From positions 1 through 64,000 of the forward strand of contig NZ_VJNV01000032.1 of NCBI RefSeq assembly GCF_008633915.1: a stretch of 64,000 nt of DNA, written 5' to 3'. A program made the translations under genes and the position numbers. The notes under the pieces were generated by a model that did not search any database, had not been told where the DNA came from, and saw nothing but the letters and a program-made list of their open reading frames with translations. Positions 55,847-64,000 of the stretch are shown here, one piece after another; the stretch's first letter is position 1; each line of letters begins with the position of its first letter. Source of the stretch: Campylobacter sp. LR291e. Lineage in GTDB: Bacteria; Campylobacterota; Campylobacteria; Campylobacterales; Campylobacteraceae.

Positions 55847-57220
55847 ATGCAAAAATTATCTTTAATATTTTTACTTATATTTTTAAGTGCTTGTGGGGTA
55901 AAGCTTACAAAGATTGAAGAAAAAACCATTACAAGAGATGAATTTAACGACTTAAATATAAGCAGGACCTGGTGGAAAGCCTATAACAATGAAAAAATAA
56001 ATGAATTTATGACTTATATTTTAGCAAATAATTCTGATATAAATGTGGCTAGAACTACGCTTTTAACGATGATAGCAAATGCAAATTTAATTGATTATGA
56101 TATGTATCCAACATTAAGTGCAAATTTTGGAATTTCTAAGAGTAAAAATTTAAATACAGGCATTACAAATTCAAGGGTTATTTCAAATAATTTAAATTTA
56201 AGTTATGAACTTGATATTTATGGCAAAATAGTCGATGAAACTAAGGCAGCTGAATTTAATGCAATAGCTAGTGCTTATGATTTAGAAAATTTAAAACTAA
56301 GTATTTTAAATTCGGCTATTAATGGAATTTTTGAACTTGCTTATTTTAACGATGTAGATATTTTATTAAAAGATTATGTTGCAAATTTAGAACAAATGCG
56401 CAAGCTGTATGTTTTAAAATACGAACTTGGCAAGGTAGAAGAATTAGAACTTTTAAGCGTAGAACAAAGTCTTTTAAATGCTAAGCAAAATTTATTAAGC
56501 AACGAACAAAATAAAAACACCTTGATAAAGACCTTAAAAGATTTAATAGGAGATGAAAGTGGTTTTTCTTACATAGAATATTTTTCAAGTCTTTCTTTAA
56601 AGGATTTTGTAGAATTAAAGCCAAATTATGACTTGCCCTTAAATTTCTTTTCATATCGCCCGGACGTAAAATCAAAAATTCATAATCTTTACTCAGCTTT
56701 TAAGGATTATACCAGCGTTCAAAAGTCTATTTTGCCAAGCATTAGCTTAAGTGGTGGTTTAAGTGGGAGCGATGAGAGCTTAAAAAATAGCTTTAAATTT
56801 GAGGTTTTAAGTGGGAGTATTTTAATAAATTTGCCTTTTTTAGATTATGGCAGGGTGCGTCAAAATATTAAAATTTCACAATTTGCCTACGAGACCTTAT
56901 TATTTGAATATGTTCAAATTTTACAAAGTGCTATAAATGAGTTTTGGTTAAATACAAAGGATTATCAAAGCTATATTGCCCTTTATGCAAATTTGCAAGA
57001 CATTTATACTAAACAAGAACAAATCACTAACTCATATTATCAAAAATACAGCCTTGGAAAAAGTGAGTTAAAGGATTATTTAGACGCAAACAATAGCTTA
57101 AATTCAACAGCACAAGAATTACTTCGTTCTCGTTATAATCTTTTATCAACAATCAATAGCTATTATCAAATAACCACTATTGAATATGAAAATATAGGCA
57201 TTAGCGAGTTAGAACGATAA
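55847..57220 (+). CDS. TolC/NodT-type outer-membrane efflux lipoprotein
   Basis: Outer-membrane channel for MacAB. I chose the ATG at 55847, just after the macB stop (TAATATG), which gives a lipoprotein signal: LSLIFLLIFLSACG. The mature part shows TolC features: ISRTWWKAYNNEKIN, LNLSYELDIYGKI and repeated long helices with LSLSGGLSG. The 457 residues are typical of NodT-type factors. The three genes form one operon, so a full tripartite exporter is encoded. Confidence 0.9.
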   Translation: MQKLSLIFLLIFLSACGVKLTKIEEKTITRDEFNDLNISRTWWKAYNNEKINEFMTYILANNSDINVARTTLLTMIANANLIDYDMYPTLSANFGISKSKNLNTGITNSRVISNNLNLSYELDIYGKIVDETKAAEFNAIASAYDLENLKLSILNSAINGIFELAYFNDVDILLKDYVANLEQMRKLYVLKYELGKVEELELLSVEQSLLNAKQNLLSNEQNKNTLIKTLKDLIGDESGFSYIEYFSSLSLKDFVELKPNYDLPLNFFSYRPDVKSKIHNLYSAFKDYTSVQKSILPSISLSGGLSGSDESLKNSFKFEVLSGSILINLPFLDYGRVRQNIKISQFAYETLLFEYVQILQSAINEFWLNTKDYQSYIALYANLQDIYTKQEQITNSYYQKYSLGKSELKDYLDANNSLNSTAQELLRSRYNLLSTINSYYQITTIEYENIGISELER

Positions 57221-57282
57221 ATTTAAATAAGATTAAAATTTTTAAGCTAAAATAAGTTTTTATTACACTTTCAAGGTTAGAA

Positions 57283-58044
57283 ATGCAAGATATTTTAAAG
57301 ATAGGAAAATTTGAATTTTCTTCTCGTTTTATATTAGGTTCTGGTAAATTTTCTTTAAATTTAATACAATCAGCCATTGAAGAGGCCGGGGTTGAAATTA
57401 TAACCTTGGCTTTACGCCGTGCAAATGGTAGCAAGATAGCTAATATTTTAGATTTTATCCCAAAAAATATTACCCTTTTGCCAAATACTTCAGGGGCTAG
57501 AAATGCAGAAGAGGCCTTGCGTTTAGCAAGACTTTCAAGGGAGCTTGGTTGTGGTGAGCTTATAAAGATAGAGATTATTAATGATAGCAAGTATTTATTG
57601 CCTGATAATTATGAAACTATAAAGGCAGTTGAGTTATTAGCAAAGGATGGCTTTACGCCCTTGCCTTATATGAGTGCTGATTTATACGCTGCTAGAAGTA
57701 TGCAAGATGCAGGGGCAGCTGCTATTATGCCCTTAGCAGCGCCAATAGGTAGCAATAAGGGACTTTGTGCTAAGGAATTTATCCAAATTTTATTAAATGA
57801 GATTGATTTACCTATAATAGTTGATGCAGGTATTGGAAACCCTGCACAAGCTTGTGAGGCTATGCAAATGGGGGTAAGTGCTATTATGGCAAATACTGCC
57901 ATTGCAGAGGCTAATAATATAGCATGCATGGCAAAGGCCTTTGCCTTAGGGGTTAGGGCAGGTAGACTTGCTTATTTATCAGGTCTTGCTAGTATAAATA
58001 ATGCAAGACCTAGTTCGCCAGTTACAGGCTTTTTAAGAGATTAA
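57283..58044 (+). CDS. thiG: thiazole synthase ThiG
   Basis: Condenses DXP, dehydroglycine and ThiS-thiocarboxylate into the thiamine thiazole. The barrel is complete: GKFEFSSRFILGSGKF, the Schiff-base lysine in ELIKIEIIND, GAAAIMPLAAPIGSNKGL, and VDAGIGNPAQA with VSAIMANTAIAEA. The 253 residues are usual. It is set about 12 kb from thiS-thiF, with no thiH in view, and its stop (TAA) abuts the cmoB ATG directly. Confidence 0.95.
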   Translation: MQDILKIGKFEFSSRFILGSGKFSLNLIQSAIEEAGVEIITLALRRANGSKIANILDFIPKNITLLPNTSGARNAEEALRLARLSRELGCGELIKIEIINDSKYLLPDNYETIKAVELLAKDGFTPLPYMSADLYAARSMQDAGAAAIMPLAAPIGSNKGLCAKEFIQILLNEIDLPIIVDAGIGNPAQACEAMQMGVSAIMANTAIAEANNIACMAKAFALGVRAGRLAYLSGLASINNARPSSPVTGFLRD

Positions 58045-58908
58045 ATGCTTGAAAATCAATTATTAAAATCTCCACTTTTTAAAAGAATTCAAGCCTTAAA
58101 AGAATGCGATTTAAATGCTAAATTTAGTCTTAGTAAAAACGTTGATATAGCTATTAATAAAGATAAGGACAAAGAAATTTTAGATTTAGCTAAGGAATTA
58201 AAGCCTTGGCGAAAAGGACCCTTTAAAATAGGTGATTTGTTTATAGATAGCGAGTGGCAAAGTTTTATTAAATTTGATATTTTAAGACCATATTTAGATA
58301 TTTTAAAGGATAAAAATGTAGCTGATATAGGTTGCAATAATGGCTATTATATGTTTAAAATGCTTGAATTTAACCCAAAAAGCATAACCGGCTTTGACCC
58401 AAGCATTAAATATCGCTTACAATTTGAGTTAATAAATTCCTTAATTAAAACAGATATCAAATACGAGCTTTTAGGTGTTGAAAATTTACCAAGTTATGAA
58501 AAAAAATTTGATATTATCTTTTGTTTAGGCGTGATTTATCACAGAAGCGACCCTATAAAAATGTTAAAGGATTTAAAAAAAGGCTTAAACGATAAAGGAG
58601 TAGTGTTTTTAGATACTATGTATATAGATGATGAAAGAGAGGTTGCACTAATTCCTAGAAAAACTTATTCAAAAATATCAAATATTTATTTCATTCCGTC
58701 GATATTAGCTTTAAGAAATTGGTGCGAACGGGCTGGTTTTGTAGACTTTGAAATTCTTGCAAAAAAGGCAACTAGCACTGATGAACAACGTAAAACGCAG
58801 TGGATTGATTCTTATTCTTTGGGTGATTTTTTAGATCCAAATGATAGCAGTTTAACTTTCGAGGGTTATGAGAGTCCAAAACGTGTTTATGTTAAATTAA
58901 AGGTTTAA
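58045..58908 (+). CDS. cmoB: CmoB, tRNA U34 carboxymethyltransferase
   Basis: Uses carboxy-SAM to modify uridine 34 of certain tRNAs to cmo5U. It has the N-terminal LKPWRKGPFKIGDLFIDSEW and the SAM loop VADIGCNNGYYMFKML, then FCLGVIYHRSDP and GVVFLDTMYI. The 287 residues are shorter than E. coli CmoB (323), as I recall for Campylobacter homologues. It starts directly after thiG and is followed by the hotdog gene 2 nt later. Confidence 0.9.
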   Translation: MLENQLLKSPLFKRIQALKECDLNAKFSLSKNVDIAINKDKDKEILDLAKELKPWRKGPFKIGDLFIDSEWQSFIKFDILRPYLDILKDKNVADIGCNNGYYMFKMLEFNPKSITGFDPSIKYRLQFELINSLIKTDIKYELLGVENLPSYEKKFDIIFCLGVIYHRSDPIKMLKDLKKGLNDKGVVFLDTMYIDDEREVALIPRKTYSKISNIYFIPSILALRNWCERAGFVDFEILAKKATSTDEQRKTQWIDSYSLGDFLDPNDSSLTFEGYESPKRVYVKLKV

Positions 58909-58910
58909 AT

Positions 58911-59486
58911 ATGGCAAAAAAAGAACAAAACTACGAAGAATTCGCCCAGCTTGAGGAATTTGCTACGCAAGAAGATATAACCCGTGTTAAATCTGAGCTT
59001 TTAGTATGTCCTGAGTTAAATACAGCAGTTAGTGGTACTATAATAGAACTTTCAAAAAATCACGCAAAATCCGTACTTATAACTGCCCCTGATATGATAG
59101 TAGATGACCAAGGCTTAGTTTTTGATGGTTATATCTTTGCAGCGGCCAATTATGTAGCACAAGCAGCTATTAATAAAGAGTATTCTGTTTTAATCGGTTC
59201 TCGTTGCTTTTTTTATGCACCTTTAAAACTTGGAGACGTACTTGAACTTGAAGCCCATGCACTTTTTGATGAAACTTCTAAAAAAAGAGATGTTAGAGTG
59301 GTTGGACATGTTAAGGAGATAAAGGTTTTTGAATCTACCTTGCAAATTGTAGTAACTGATGAGCATATATTTAGGCTTAAAAGACCACCTTCAACTACAA
59401 ATGCTAAATCAGAAGAAGAAGCAGCTGAAACCATTGCTGTTAATACTGGCGTTATGCCAAATATGCCAGGGGCTAAGGTTAATTAA
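58911..59486 (+). CDS. hotdog-fold protein, Cj0977 type
   Basis: 191 residues with a hotdog-fold core: IVDDQGLVFDGYIFAAANYVAQAAIN and IGSRCFFYAPLKLGDVLELEAHALFDE resemble the thioesterase-like family, but the classic catalytic Asp/Glu set is not obvious. In C. jejuni the homologue (Cj0977) is a sigma-28-linked cytoplasmic protein needed for invasion. I recognise no sigma-28 box inside the end of cmoB. The position after cmoB matches C. jejuni. Confidence 0.82.
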   Translation: MAKKEQNYEEFAQLEEFATQEDITRVKSELLVCPELNTAVSGTIIELSKNHAKSVLITAPDMIVDDQGLVFDGYIFAAANYVAQAAINKEYSVLIGSRCFFYAPLKLGDVLELEAHALFDETSKKRDVRVVGHVKEIKVFESTLQIVVTDEHIFRLKRPPSTTNAKSEEEAAETIAVNTGVMPNMPGAKVN

Positions 59487-59691
59487 GCTTTTTTCTAACC
59501 TCGCTTGGTGTTTGTGGGATATCTATCCAATTTTCAGGGCAATCCTTATGATAGGTCCCACTTGCATCATAATACTCCACACAATCACTATAATAACGAT
59601 TTCCTATCCCTCTTTCATTTACAAAACATGCACTAAAACTTAGCATTATTGTGATAATTAAGCTTATTTTTAAAAGTATCTTATAAAGCAT
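59479..59691 (-). CDS. small lipoprotein, 70 residues
   Basis: A 70-residue lipoprotein: helix KISLIITIMLSFSAC ends in a lipobox (FSAC, Cys at about 22), then a tyrosine-rich mature part (RYYSDCVEYYDASGTYHKDCPENW) with two cysteines that could form a disulfide. The stop overlaps the hotdog gene end by 8 nt on the opposite strand. C. jejuni has a similar small lipoprotein here (Cj0978c, from memory). Function unknown. Confidence 0.82.
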   Translation of the reverse strand: MLYKILLKISLIITIMLSFSACFVNERGIGNRYYSDCVEYYDASGTYHKDCPENWIDIPQTPSEVRKKLN

Positions 59692-59780
59692 TTTTAACCT
59701 TTTTTATTTTTGAAATCTTAGCATTATTTAATTAATAAATTTTTATAATTTTTACTTGACTTATAGCTAGTATTAAGTTT

Positions 59781-59786
59781 TATAAT
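59781..59786 (+). promoter_or_regulatory. -10 box of acetyltransferase gene
   Basis: TATAAT 23 nt before the start, with a strong AAAAGGAGAAAAA ribosome-binding site. Confidence 0.6.
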
Positions 59787-59808
59787 TTCAATTTTAAAAG
59801 GAGAAAAA

Positions 59809-60408
59809 ATGAACTCATATAGCAAAAGAAATTCCCCAAGTAAAAGTACTAACCGTGATATTTTTATACGCGACATAGAAGGTGAGTTAATCGATACAAA
59901 AACTAAGGAATTTGAAAAGATTAGAGATATTATTTTAGAAACTGCAAGGCTTACAAATGAGCTAAATAATGGCAATCATAGCGAAGAAAAAATAAGAGAA
60001 CTTTTTAGTAAAATCATAGGAAAAGAAGTTGATAGCAGTGCGTGGATAATCCCTCCTTTTTATGTAGATTATGGTAAAAATATTAGCATAGGTAAGAATT
60101 TTTTTATGAATCAGTGTTGTACCTTTATGGATAGGGGTGGCATTAGTATAGGAGATGACGTTCTTATCGGTCCAAAATGCAATATCGTTACCATAAATCA
60201 CGATATTAACCCTTATAATCGCCACTCTACTTTTAATAAGCCCATTGTCATAGGCAATAGAGTATGGCTTGGGGTTAATGTTACCATTTGTCCAAATGTG
60301 ACAATAGGGGATAATTCTATAATTGCTGCAGGAAGCGTGGTGACAAAGGACGTGCCTGAAAATGTGATTGTGGCTGGAAATCCTGCAAGGATTATAAAGC
60401 AAATTTGA
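59809..60408 (+). CDS. hexapeptide acetyltransferase, LacA/Maa type
   Basis: A left-handed beta-helix transferase that moves acetyl from acetyl-CoA to a sugar or similar acceptor. The C-terminal hexapeptide repeats are plain ([66 protein letters not shown]), with the catalytic His in TINHDINP. The first 60 residues are charged and longer than in Maa. Substrate unknown; it is an extra gene placed between two genes that I recall as adjacent in C. jejuni, which suggests insertion here or loss there. Confidence 0.88.
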   Translation: MNSYSKRNSPSKSTNRDIFIRDIEGELIDTKTKEFEKIRDIILETARLTNELNNGNHSEEKIRELFSKIIGKEVDSSAWIIPPFYVDYGKNISIGKNFFMNQCCTFMDRGGISIGDDVLIGPKCNIVTINHDINPYNRHSTFNKPIVIGNRVWLGVNVTICPNVTIGDNSIIAAGSVVTKDVPENVIVAGNPARIIKQI

Positions 60409-60948
60409 TTAATTTTTCTTAATTAAGTTATTTTTTTTACGCCATTCATAAGGACTTACAGGGTTTTTATCTGCCCAAAGTCCTAATTTATTTTCCTTTG
60501 CGATTTTTTCATCATCCTTATAAATATCGCTGTAATAAATATAGGCATGGGCGTATCCAAATCTAACCATTTTTTTATTAATATCTTCATTATTAAGCTT
60601 AATAATGGCTAAAATTCTATTGTATTTATCCTTATCTTTTTTAAATACTTCAACTTGCTTTTTATCTATCAAAGAACTTAAAAAAAGCTTTGATTCTTCC
60701 CCAAATTCTTGTTTTAACTCGGGTGCATCAATGCCAAAAAAGCGAATCTTGCTTTTTTCATTTTGATATGAAATTTCAATGGTATCACCATCAATAACCC
60801 TTAAAACTTGGGCACTAAAATGCTCACCTTCTTGGCTAAATTCTTGCATTAAAAATAAGGCTAGACTTATTATTAATAGTATGAAAAGCTGTTTTGGATT
60901 GCTTAAAAGTCTTCTTAAATTTAGTATATTTTTTCTTGTTATTCTCAT
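60409..60948 (-). CDS. secreted or anchored staphylococcal-nuclease-like protein
   Basis: 179 residues from the ATG at 60948 (TTTTAGG upstream). A hydrophobic helix (KQLFILLIISLALFLM, about 19-34) acts as signal or anchor. The SNase domain follows: VLRVIDGDTIEIS, IRFFGIDAPELKQEFG (Asp and Arg at metal site) and KYNRILAIIKLN with the active-site Arg. It likely cuts DNA or RNA outside the inner membrane. An earlier TTG start overlapping the pepD promoter region is less likely. Confidence 0.85.
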   Translation of the reverse strand: MRITRKNILNLRRLLSNPKQLFILLIISLALFLMQEFSQEGEHFSAQVLRVIDGDTIEISYQNEKSKIRFFGIDAPELKQEFGEESKLFLSSLIDKKQVEVFKKDKDKYNRILAIIKLNNEDINKKMVRFGYAHAYIYYSDIYKDDEKIAKENKLGLWADKNPVSPYEWRKKNNLIKKN

Positions 60949-61000
60949 TGTATGCCTAAAATTCATTAAAATATGCCATAATTTTAACAAAGGAGTATAA

Positions 61001-62266
61001 ATGAAAGAAGTTTTAGAAAATTTTGAAAAAATTAGTCAGATTCCTCATTGCAGTTTTGAAACTGAAAAACTAAGGGATTTTTTAATAGAATTTGCAAAAG
61101 ATAAAAATTGCATTGTAAAAAGTGATAAGGCTGGAAATATCCATTGTATTAAAGGGGAGCCTAAAATTTGTTTGCAAAGTCATTATGATATGGTTTGTAT
61201 GGGGGAAGCCCCAAATATAAAACTTTATGAAGAAAATGGCTTTTTAAAGGCTAAAAACTCATCATTAGGAGCAGATAACGGCATAGGAGTAGCTATTATT
61301 ATGCAGGTTATGAGTGAGTTTGATAATTTTGAGTGTTTGCTTACAAATAACGAAGAAGTAGGACTTCTTGGGGCTAAGAATTTAGAGCTTAAACTTCATT
61401 CAAAAATGCTTTTAAATTTAGACCACGAAGATGAAAAAGATATTATAGTAAGTTGTGCTGGAGGTCTTGATATAGATACTAGTTTGAAAGTTCATTTTAA
61501 AAAAAGTTGCGGTTATGTTTATGAGCTAAACGCAAGGAATTTTAAGGGTGGGCATTCTGGCATTGATATTGTAGAAAATCGTAAAAATTCCATTAAAGAA
61601 ATGGCTAAATTTATAGCCTTAAATAGTGGCGAAATAATTAAATTTAATGGCGGGGAAAGGATAAATTCTATAGCAAAAAATGCCAGGGTATTAGTTTTAT
61701 TTAAAGAAAAGATTAAAGAAAATGAGTTTATAGAACTTAAATTCAAGGGTAAAAAATGCGTAAGGGTTGTAAAAGAAAGTAAGTTTTTACTAAATATCAT
61801 AAATTCCTTTTCTCAAGGGGTTAGGTCTTATAATAAAAATTTAAACATAGTTGAAAGCAGTATAAATTTATCCCTTTTAAAAATGAAAAAAAAGGTGGTT
61901 AAATTTAGCCTTTTTGCCAGGTCAAATAATTTAGAAGCCTTGAAAAATTTGGAATTTGAAACAAAGGCTCATTTTAATGATTTTAAAATAAAAACTTATA
62001 ATTTTTACGCACCTTGGCAGGGTGGGGAAAATGAACTTAGTAAAATGTTATTAGATGAGCTTAAAAAAGAGATTAAAGAGGCTAGAATTTCAGCAATCCA
62101 TGCTGGTTTGGAATGTGGCATAATAGAACAAAAACAAGATTTAATCTGTGCTTGTATAGGACCAAATATTTATAATCCTCATTCAACGGATGAAAGGTGT
62201 GAGTTAGCCTCTATTGAACGCATTAAAAGGGCGGTGTTTTCTTTGCTTAAAAGGATTTATTCTTAA
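61001..62266 (+). CDS. pepD: aminoacyl-histidine dipeptidase
   Basis: M20C metallopeptidase for Xaa-His and related dipeptides. Metal and catalytic blocks: LQSHYDMVCMG (His, Asp), SLGADNGIGVAI (Asp), TNNEEVGLLGA (Glu pair), LNLDHEDE (Asp), FKGGHSGIDI, and IGPNIYNPHSTDER (His). The 421 residues are a bit shorter than E. coli PepD (485). A good AAAGGAG site precedes the ATG, with TAATTTT nearby. The adjacent nuclease gene is divergent. Confidence 0.9.
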   Translation: MKEVLENFEKISQIPHCSFETEKLRDFLIEFAKDKNCIVKSDKAGNIHCIKGEPKICLQSHYDMVCMGEAPNIKLYEENGFLKAKNSSLGADNGIGVAIIMQVMSEFDNFECLLTNNEEVGLLGAKNLELKLHSKMLLNLDHEDEKDIIVSCAGGLDIDTSLKVHFKKSCGYVYELNARNFKGGHSGIDIVENRKNSIKEMAKFIALNSGEIIKFNGGERINSIAKNARVLVLFKEKIKENEFIELKFKGKKCVRVVKESKFLLNIINSFSQGVRSYNKNLNIVESSINLSLLKMKKKVVKFSLFARSNNLEALKNLEFETKAHFNDFKIKTYNFYAPWQGGENELSKMLLDELKKEIKEARISAIHAGLECGIIEQKQDLICACIGPNIYNPHSTDERCELASIERIKRAVFSLLKRIYS

Positions 62267-62325
62267 ATTCCTTTCTCCCCCTTGTCATCATAAAGCTTTG
62301 TTCAAAAAATATTAATAAAGTTATA

Positions 62326-62739
62326 CTAATGTCTGGCAAGGGATATACTAACAAAGATTGTAGTAAAAAACTCATCAAAAAAAAGCGTTAAAAATTTGTT
62401 TTTTAATTCTATGTTTTCAGTTCTAGTAAAGGATATGAAATTTAAAATTGCCTTATAAGCATAAATTCCTGGAATCATAGGGATTAAGGCAGGAAAGGCA
62501 ATAATTTCAGCAGGTGTTTTTGAAAGCTTTGCAAGCAAAATTCCTAAACAACCTATACAAAAAGATGCTATAAAGGTGGCAATTGCTATGTTATTTATGC
62601 CAAAATTTAGCAAAGAAAAACGCAAAACATAGGCTATGGCTGCTAGGATTGCTGATAAAATCAATGTTTTTAAGGGAGAATTACAAGCATAGGCAAAGCC
62701 AAAACCCACAATGGCTGCAAAACATATATCTTTTAACAA
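62326..62739 (-). CDS. ThrE-type exporter, small subunit (YjjB-like)
   Basis: 137 residues with four or five hydrophobic helices: FAAIVGFGFAYACNSPLK, FIASFCIGCLGILLAKL and the family mark PAEIIAFPALIPMIPGIYAYKAI. This is the YjjB-like half (DUF3815) of split threonine/serine or succinate exporters. It needs the YjjP-like partner, whose gene lies just upstream but looks frameshifted. Confidence 0.8.
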   Translation of the reverse strand: MLKDICFAAIVGFGFAYACNSPLKTLILSAILAAIAYVLRFSLLNFGINNIAIATFIASFCIGCLGILLAKLSKTPAEIIAFPALIPMIPGIYAYKAILNFISFTRTENIELKNKFLTLFFDEFFTTIFVSISLARH

Positions 62740-62747
62740 TATTTCTA

Positions 62748-63520
62748 TCAGAATAAAAACCTAAAATCGCTAATGCTTAAAGTTAGATAAATTCCTGCTG
62801 CTATACAGCAAACTAAGATTACAACGCTAATAATGCGACTTATCCCCATTATAATATGGTCTTTTAAGATATCAATTATAGAATTTATGAAAAATACCCC
62901 GGGTATTAAATATAAAATACTTGAACCAAGGGCGATATCTGCTTTTTGTATATAAGAAAATACTATACCAAGATAAACTATATAAGAAGAAATAAAGGCA
63001 CAAATAACATATTGAACGCGTAAGTCTATTTTTATTTTAGTTAAAAAATATCTTAAAATCAAGCCACAAAGCGTACCTAAAAATACAAAAATAGCCCCAA
63101 AAATATCGCCACCAAAAAGCGAACAAAAGGACGCATTTGCCAAGGAAATAAAGAAAAGATTATAAATATAAGGATATTTTTTTGGGTACTTAGTTTTCAA
63201 AAAGCCTTTTTGAAAGTTCTAAATCGTATTTTTTATCATAAATTGCCCAGGACAGGCCACTAAGGTCTAAGATAAGTTTAAAATTTAAATGTATGTGTTT
63301 ATTAGGGATTATATAGGTTCTATAAATGGAATTATCATCTTTATCCGTGATATTTAGTGAATAATGGTGAAAAAAATAATTTATTTATATCATGGCCATA
63401 AATTTCAGCTATGCGTCCAACGCATTTTGAAATTATAGCCGTATAGGTACCAGAACTTAGTATAGTACTAACATAATCTATTAAAAAATTACTAATTACT
63501 TGAATTTGTGGCTTTTGCAA
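62748..63520 (-). pseudogene. ThrE-type exporter, large subunit (YjjP-like), frameshifted
   Basis: A TTG at 63520 with an AAAGGG site starts QKPQIQVISNFLIDYVSTIL and continues to DINKLF; at a T7 run near 63370-63378 the frame must shift to read HHYSLNITDKDD and then LSGLSWAIYDKKYDL. A second shift near 63190 is needed to enter the open membrane part 62748-63200 (GDIFGAIFVFLGTLCGLILR). That part matches the DUF1212 C-terminal half. Two indels, so probably inactive unless these are sequence errors. Confidence 0.7.
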
Positions 63521-63564
63521 GAAACACCCTTTAAAAACTTCTACAAAAAGTAGAAGTTTAAAAT

Positions 63565-64000
63565 TTAAGATAAGGTTTTTATAATGGAAAATGCGTCATT
63601 TAAGCCAGTAACTATACTAGCTCCGTTTTTAGTAGCTATATCACCTGCTACAAAGATTCCTTTAACATTGCTTTCTTTATTTTCATTCATAGCAGGAACA
63701 CCCTTTTCATCGACATTTATACCACATTTTTGTAAGAAATCAACAGGGGTTGAACCTCCTATTGCATAAATTAATCTATCATAACTTAGGCTTGAATTAT
63801 CATTAAATTTAACTTTAACTTTGCCATTTTCATCCTCTACTTCAACGATATCTATGCCAAGTTTTAATTCGACCTTGCCCTTACTAACAGCATCGTTAAT
63901 ATTTTGTAAATTTATATCATTTAACCTTGTGAATTTATCTTTTCTATAACATAAACAAACCTTATTTGAATTTGCTAAATCCACAGCATACTCAGCAGCT
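63565..64000 (-). CDS. thioredoxin-reductase-like FAD oxidoreductase, 3' part
   Basis: The C-terminal part of a two-dinucleotide-binding oxidoreductase; the 5' end lies beyond the window. Visible: EYAVDLANSNKVCLCYRKDKF after the second NADP loop, the VEVEDENGKVKVKF strands, IYAIGGSTPVDFL and the FAD motif VKGIFVAGDIATKNGASIV. It resembles the TrxB / ferredoxin-NADP reductase group (C. jejuni Cj0559-like, from memory). The redox Cys pair region is not clearly visible in this part. Confidence 0.8.
   Translation of the reverse strand, partial: AAEYAVDLANSNKVCLCYRKDKFTRLNDINLQNINDAVSKGKVELKLGIDIVEVEDENGKVKVKFNDNSSLSYDRLIYAIGGSTPVDFLQKCGINVDEKGVPAMNENKESNVKGIFVAGDIATKNGASIVTGLNDAFSIIKTLS

Overview
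The window looks like chromosome of a thermotolerant Campylobacter (Campylobacterota) that is not C. jejuni itself. The evidence is the very AT-rich composition, tightly packed genes with TAATG and ATGA overlaps, TATAAT -10 boxes in A/T-rich leaders, and many genes whose order I recall from C. jejuni. Familiar local clusters are kept, but they are joined in an order that, from memory, differs from C. jejuni (inference, not aligned). I saw no rRNA, tRNA, CRISPR array or intact insertion sequence.

Layout: 1-10 kb holds htpG, a membrane protein, aspB, the peptidoglycan O-acetylation genes patA-patB-ape1, ferritin, a periplasmic sodC and a CinA-like protein. 10-19 kb holds ileS, a 36-residue membrane peptide, gatA, guaB, a short xseB, a nitrilase-like gene, then gatB facing it, and luxS. 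19-22.4 kb is a methionine block: a 10-codon leader ORF with alternative hairpins, then metE-metF. 22.4-28.4 kb has a J-domain protein, bpt, a 56-residue protein and pycA on the minus strand, divergent from ftsW-murG, followed by a frameshifted YiiX-like gene. 28.4-30.7 kb is a small family of DUF4878-type lipoprotein genes, one intact and two decayed, around a DUF2726 protein. 30.7-36.7 kb is the lipooligosaccharide inner-core block (galE, exonuclease, waaC, htrB, lgtF) followed by msrA.

36.9-49.3 kb is the accessory part. It contains another DUF4878 gene, a winged-helix-like ORF ending at a T7 tract, a broken RelB-like antitoxin overlapping an intact HipA/CtkA-like kinase, a broken zeta-toxin-like ATPase, a wrecked type II restriction-modification pair, the intact block cobB-lysE-dapE-thiS-thiF, and a wrecked type III restriction-modification pair. 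49.3-52.7 kb has two tandem nitroreductases divergent from panB-panC-panD. 52.8-57.2 kb is a MacA-MacB-TolC-type tripartite exporter. 57.3-62.3 kb has thiG fused operonically to cmoB, the Cj0977-like hotdog protein, a small lipoprotein, a hexapeptide acetyltransferase, a secreted nuclease and pepD. The end carries a split threonine/serine exporter pair (one half frameshifted) and the 3' part of a thioredoxin-reductase-like gene.

How the genes work together: luxS, metE and metF close the activated methyl cycle; panBCD makes pantothenate precursors; thiS, thiF and thiG make the thiazole of thiamine but are split over two loci, with no thiH in view; patA/patB/ape1 add and remove acetyl groups on peptidoglycan; galE, waaC, htrB and lgtF build lipid A and inner core. 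Most candidates for unusual biology lie in the 37-39.8 kb toxin-antitoxin-like cluster and in the metE leader. Most broken genes are accessory, and several breaks sit at A7/T7 runs, so either real decay, slippage-based switching or assembly indels could explain them.
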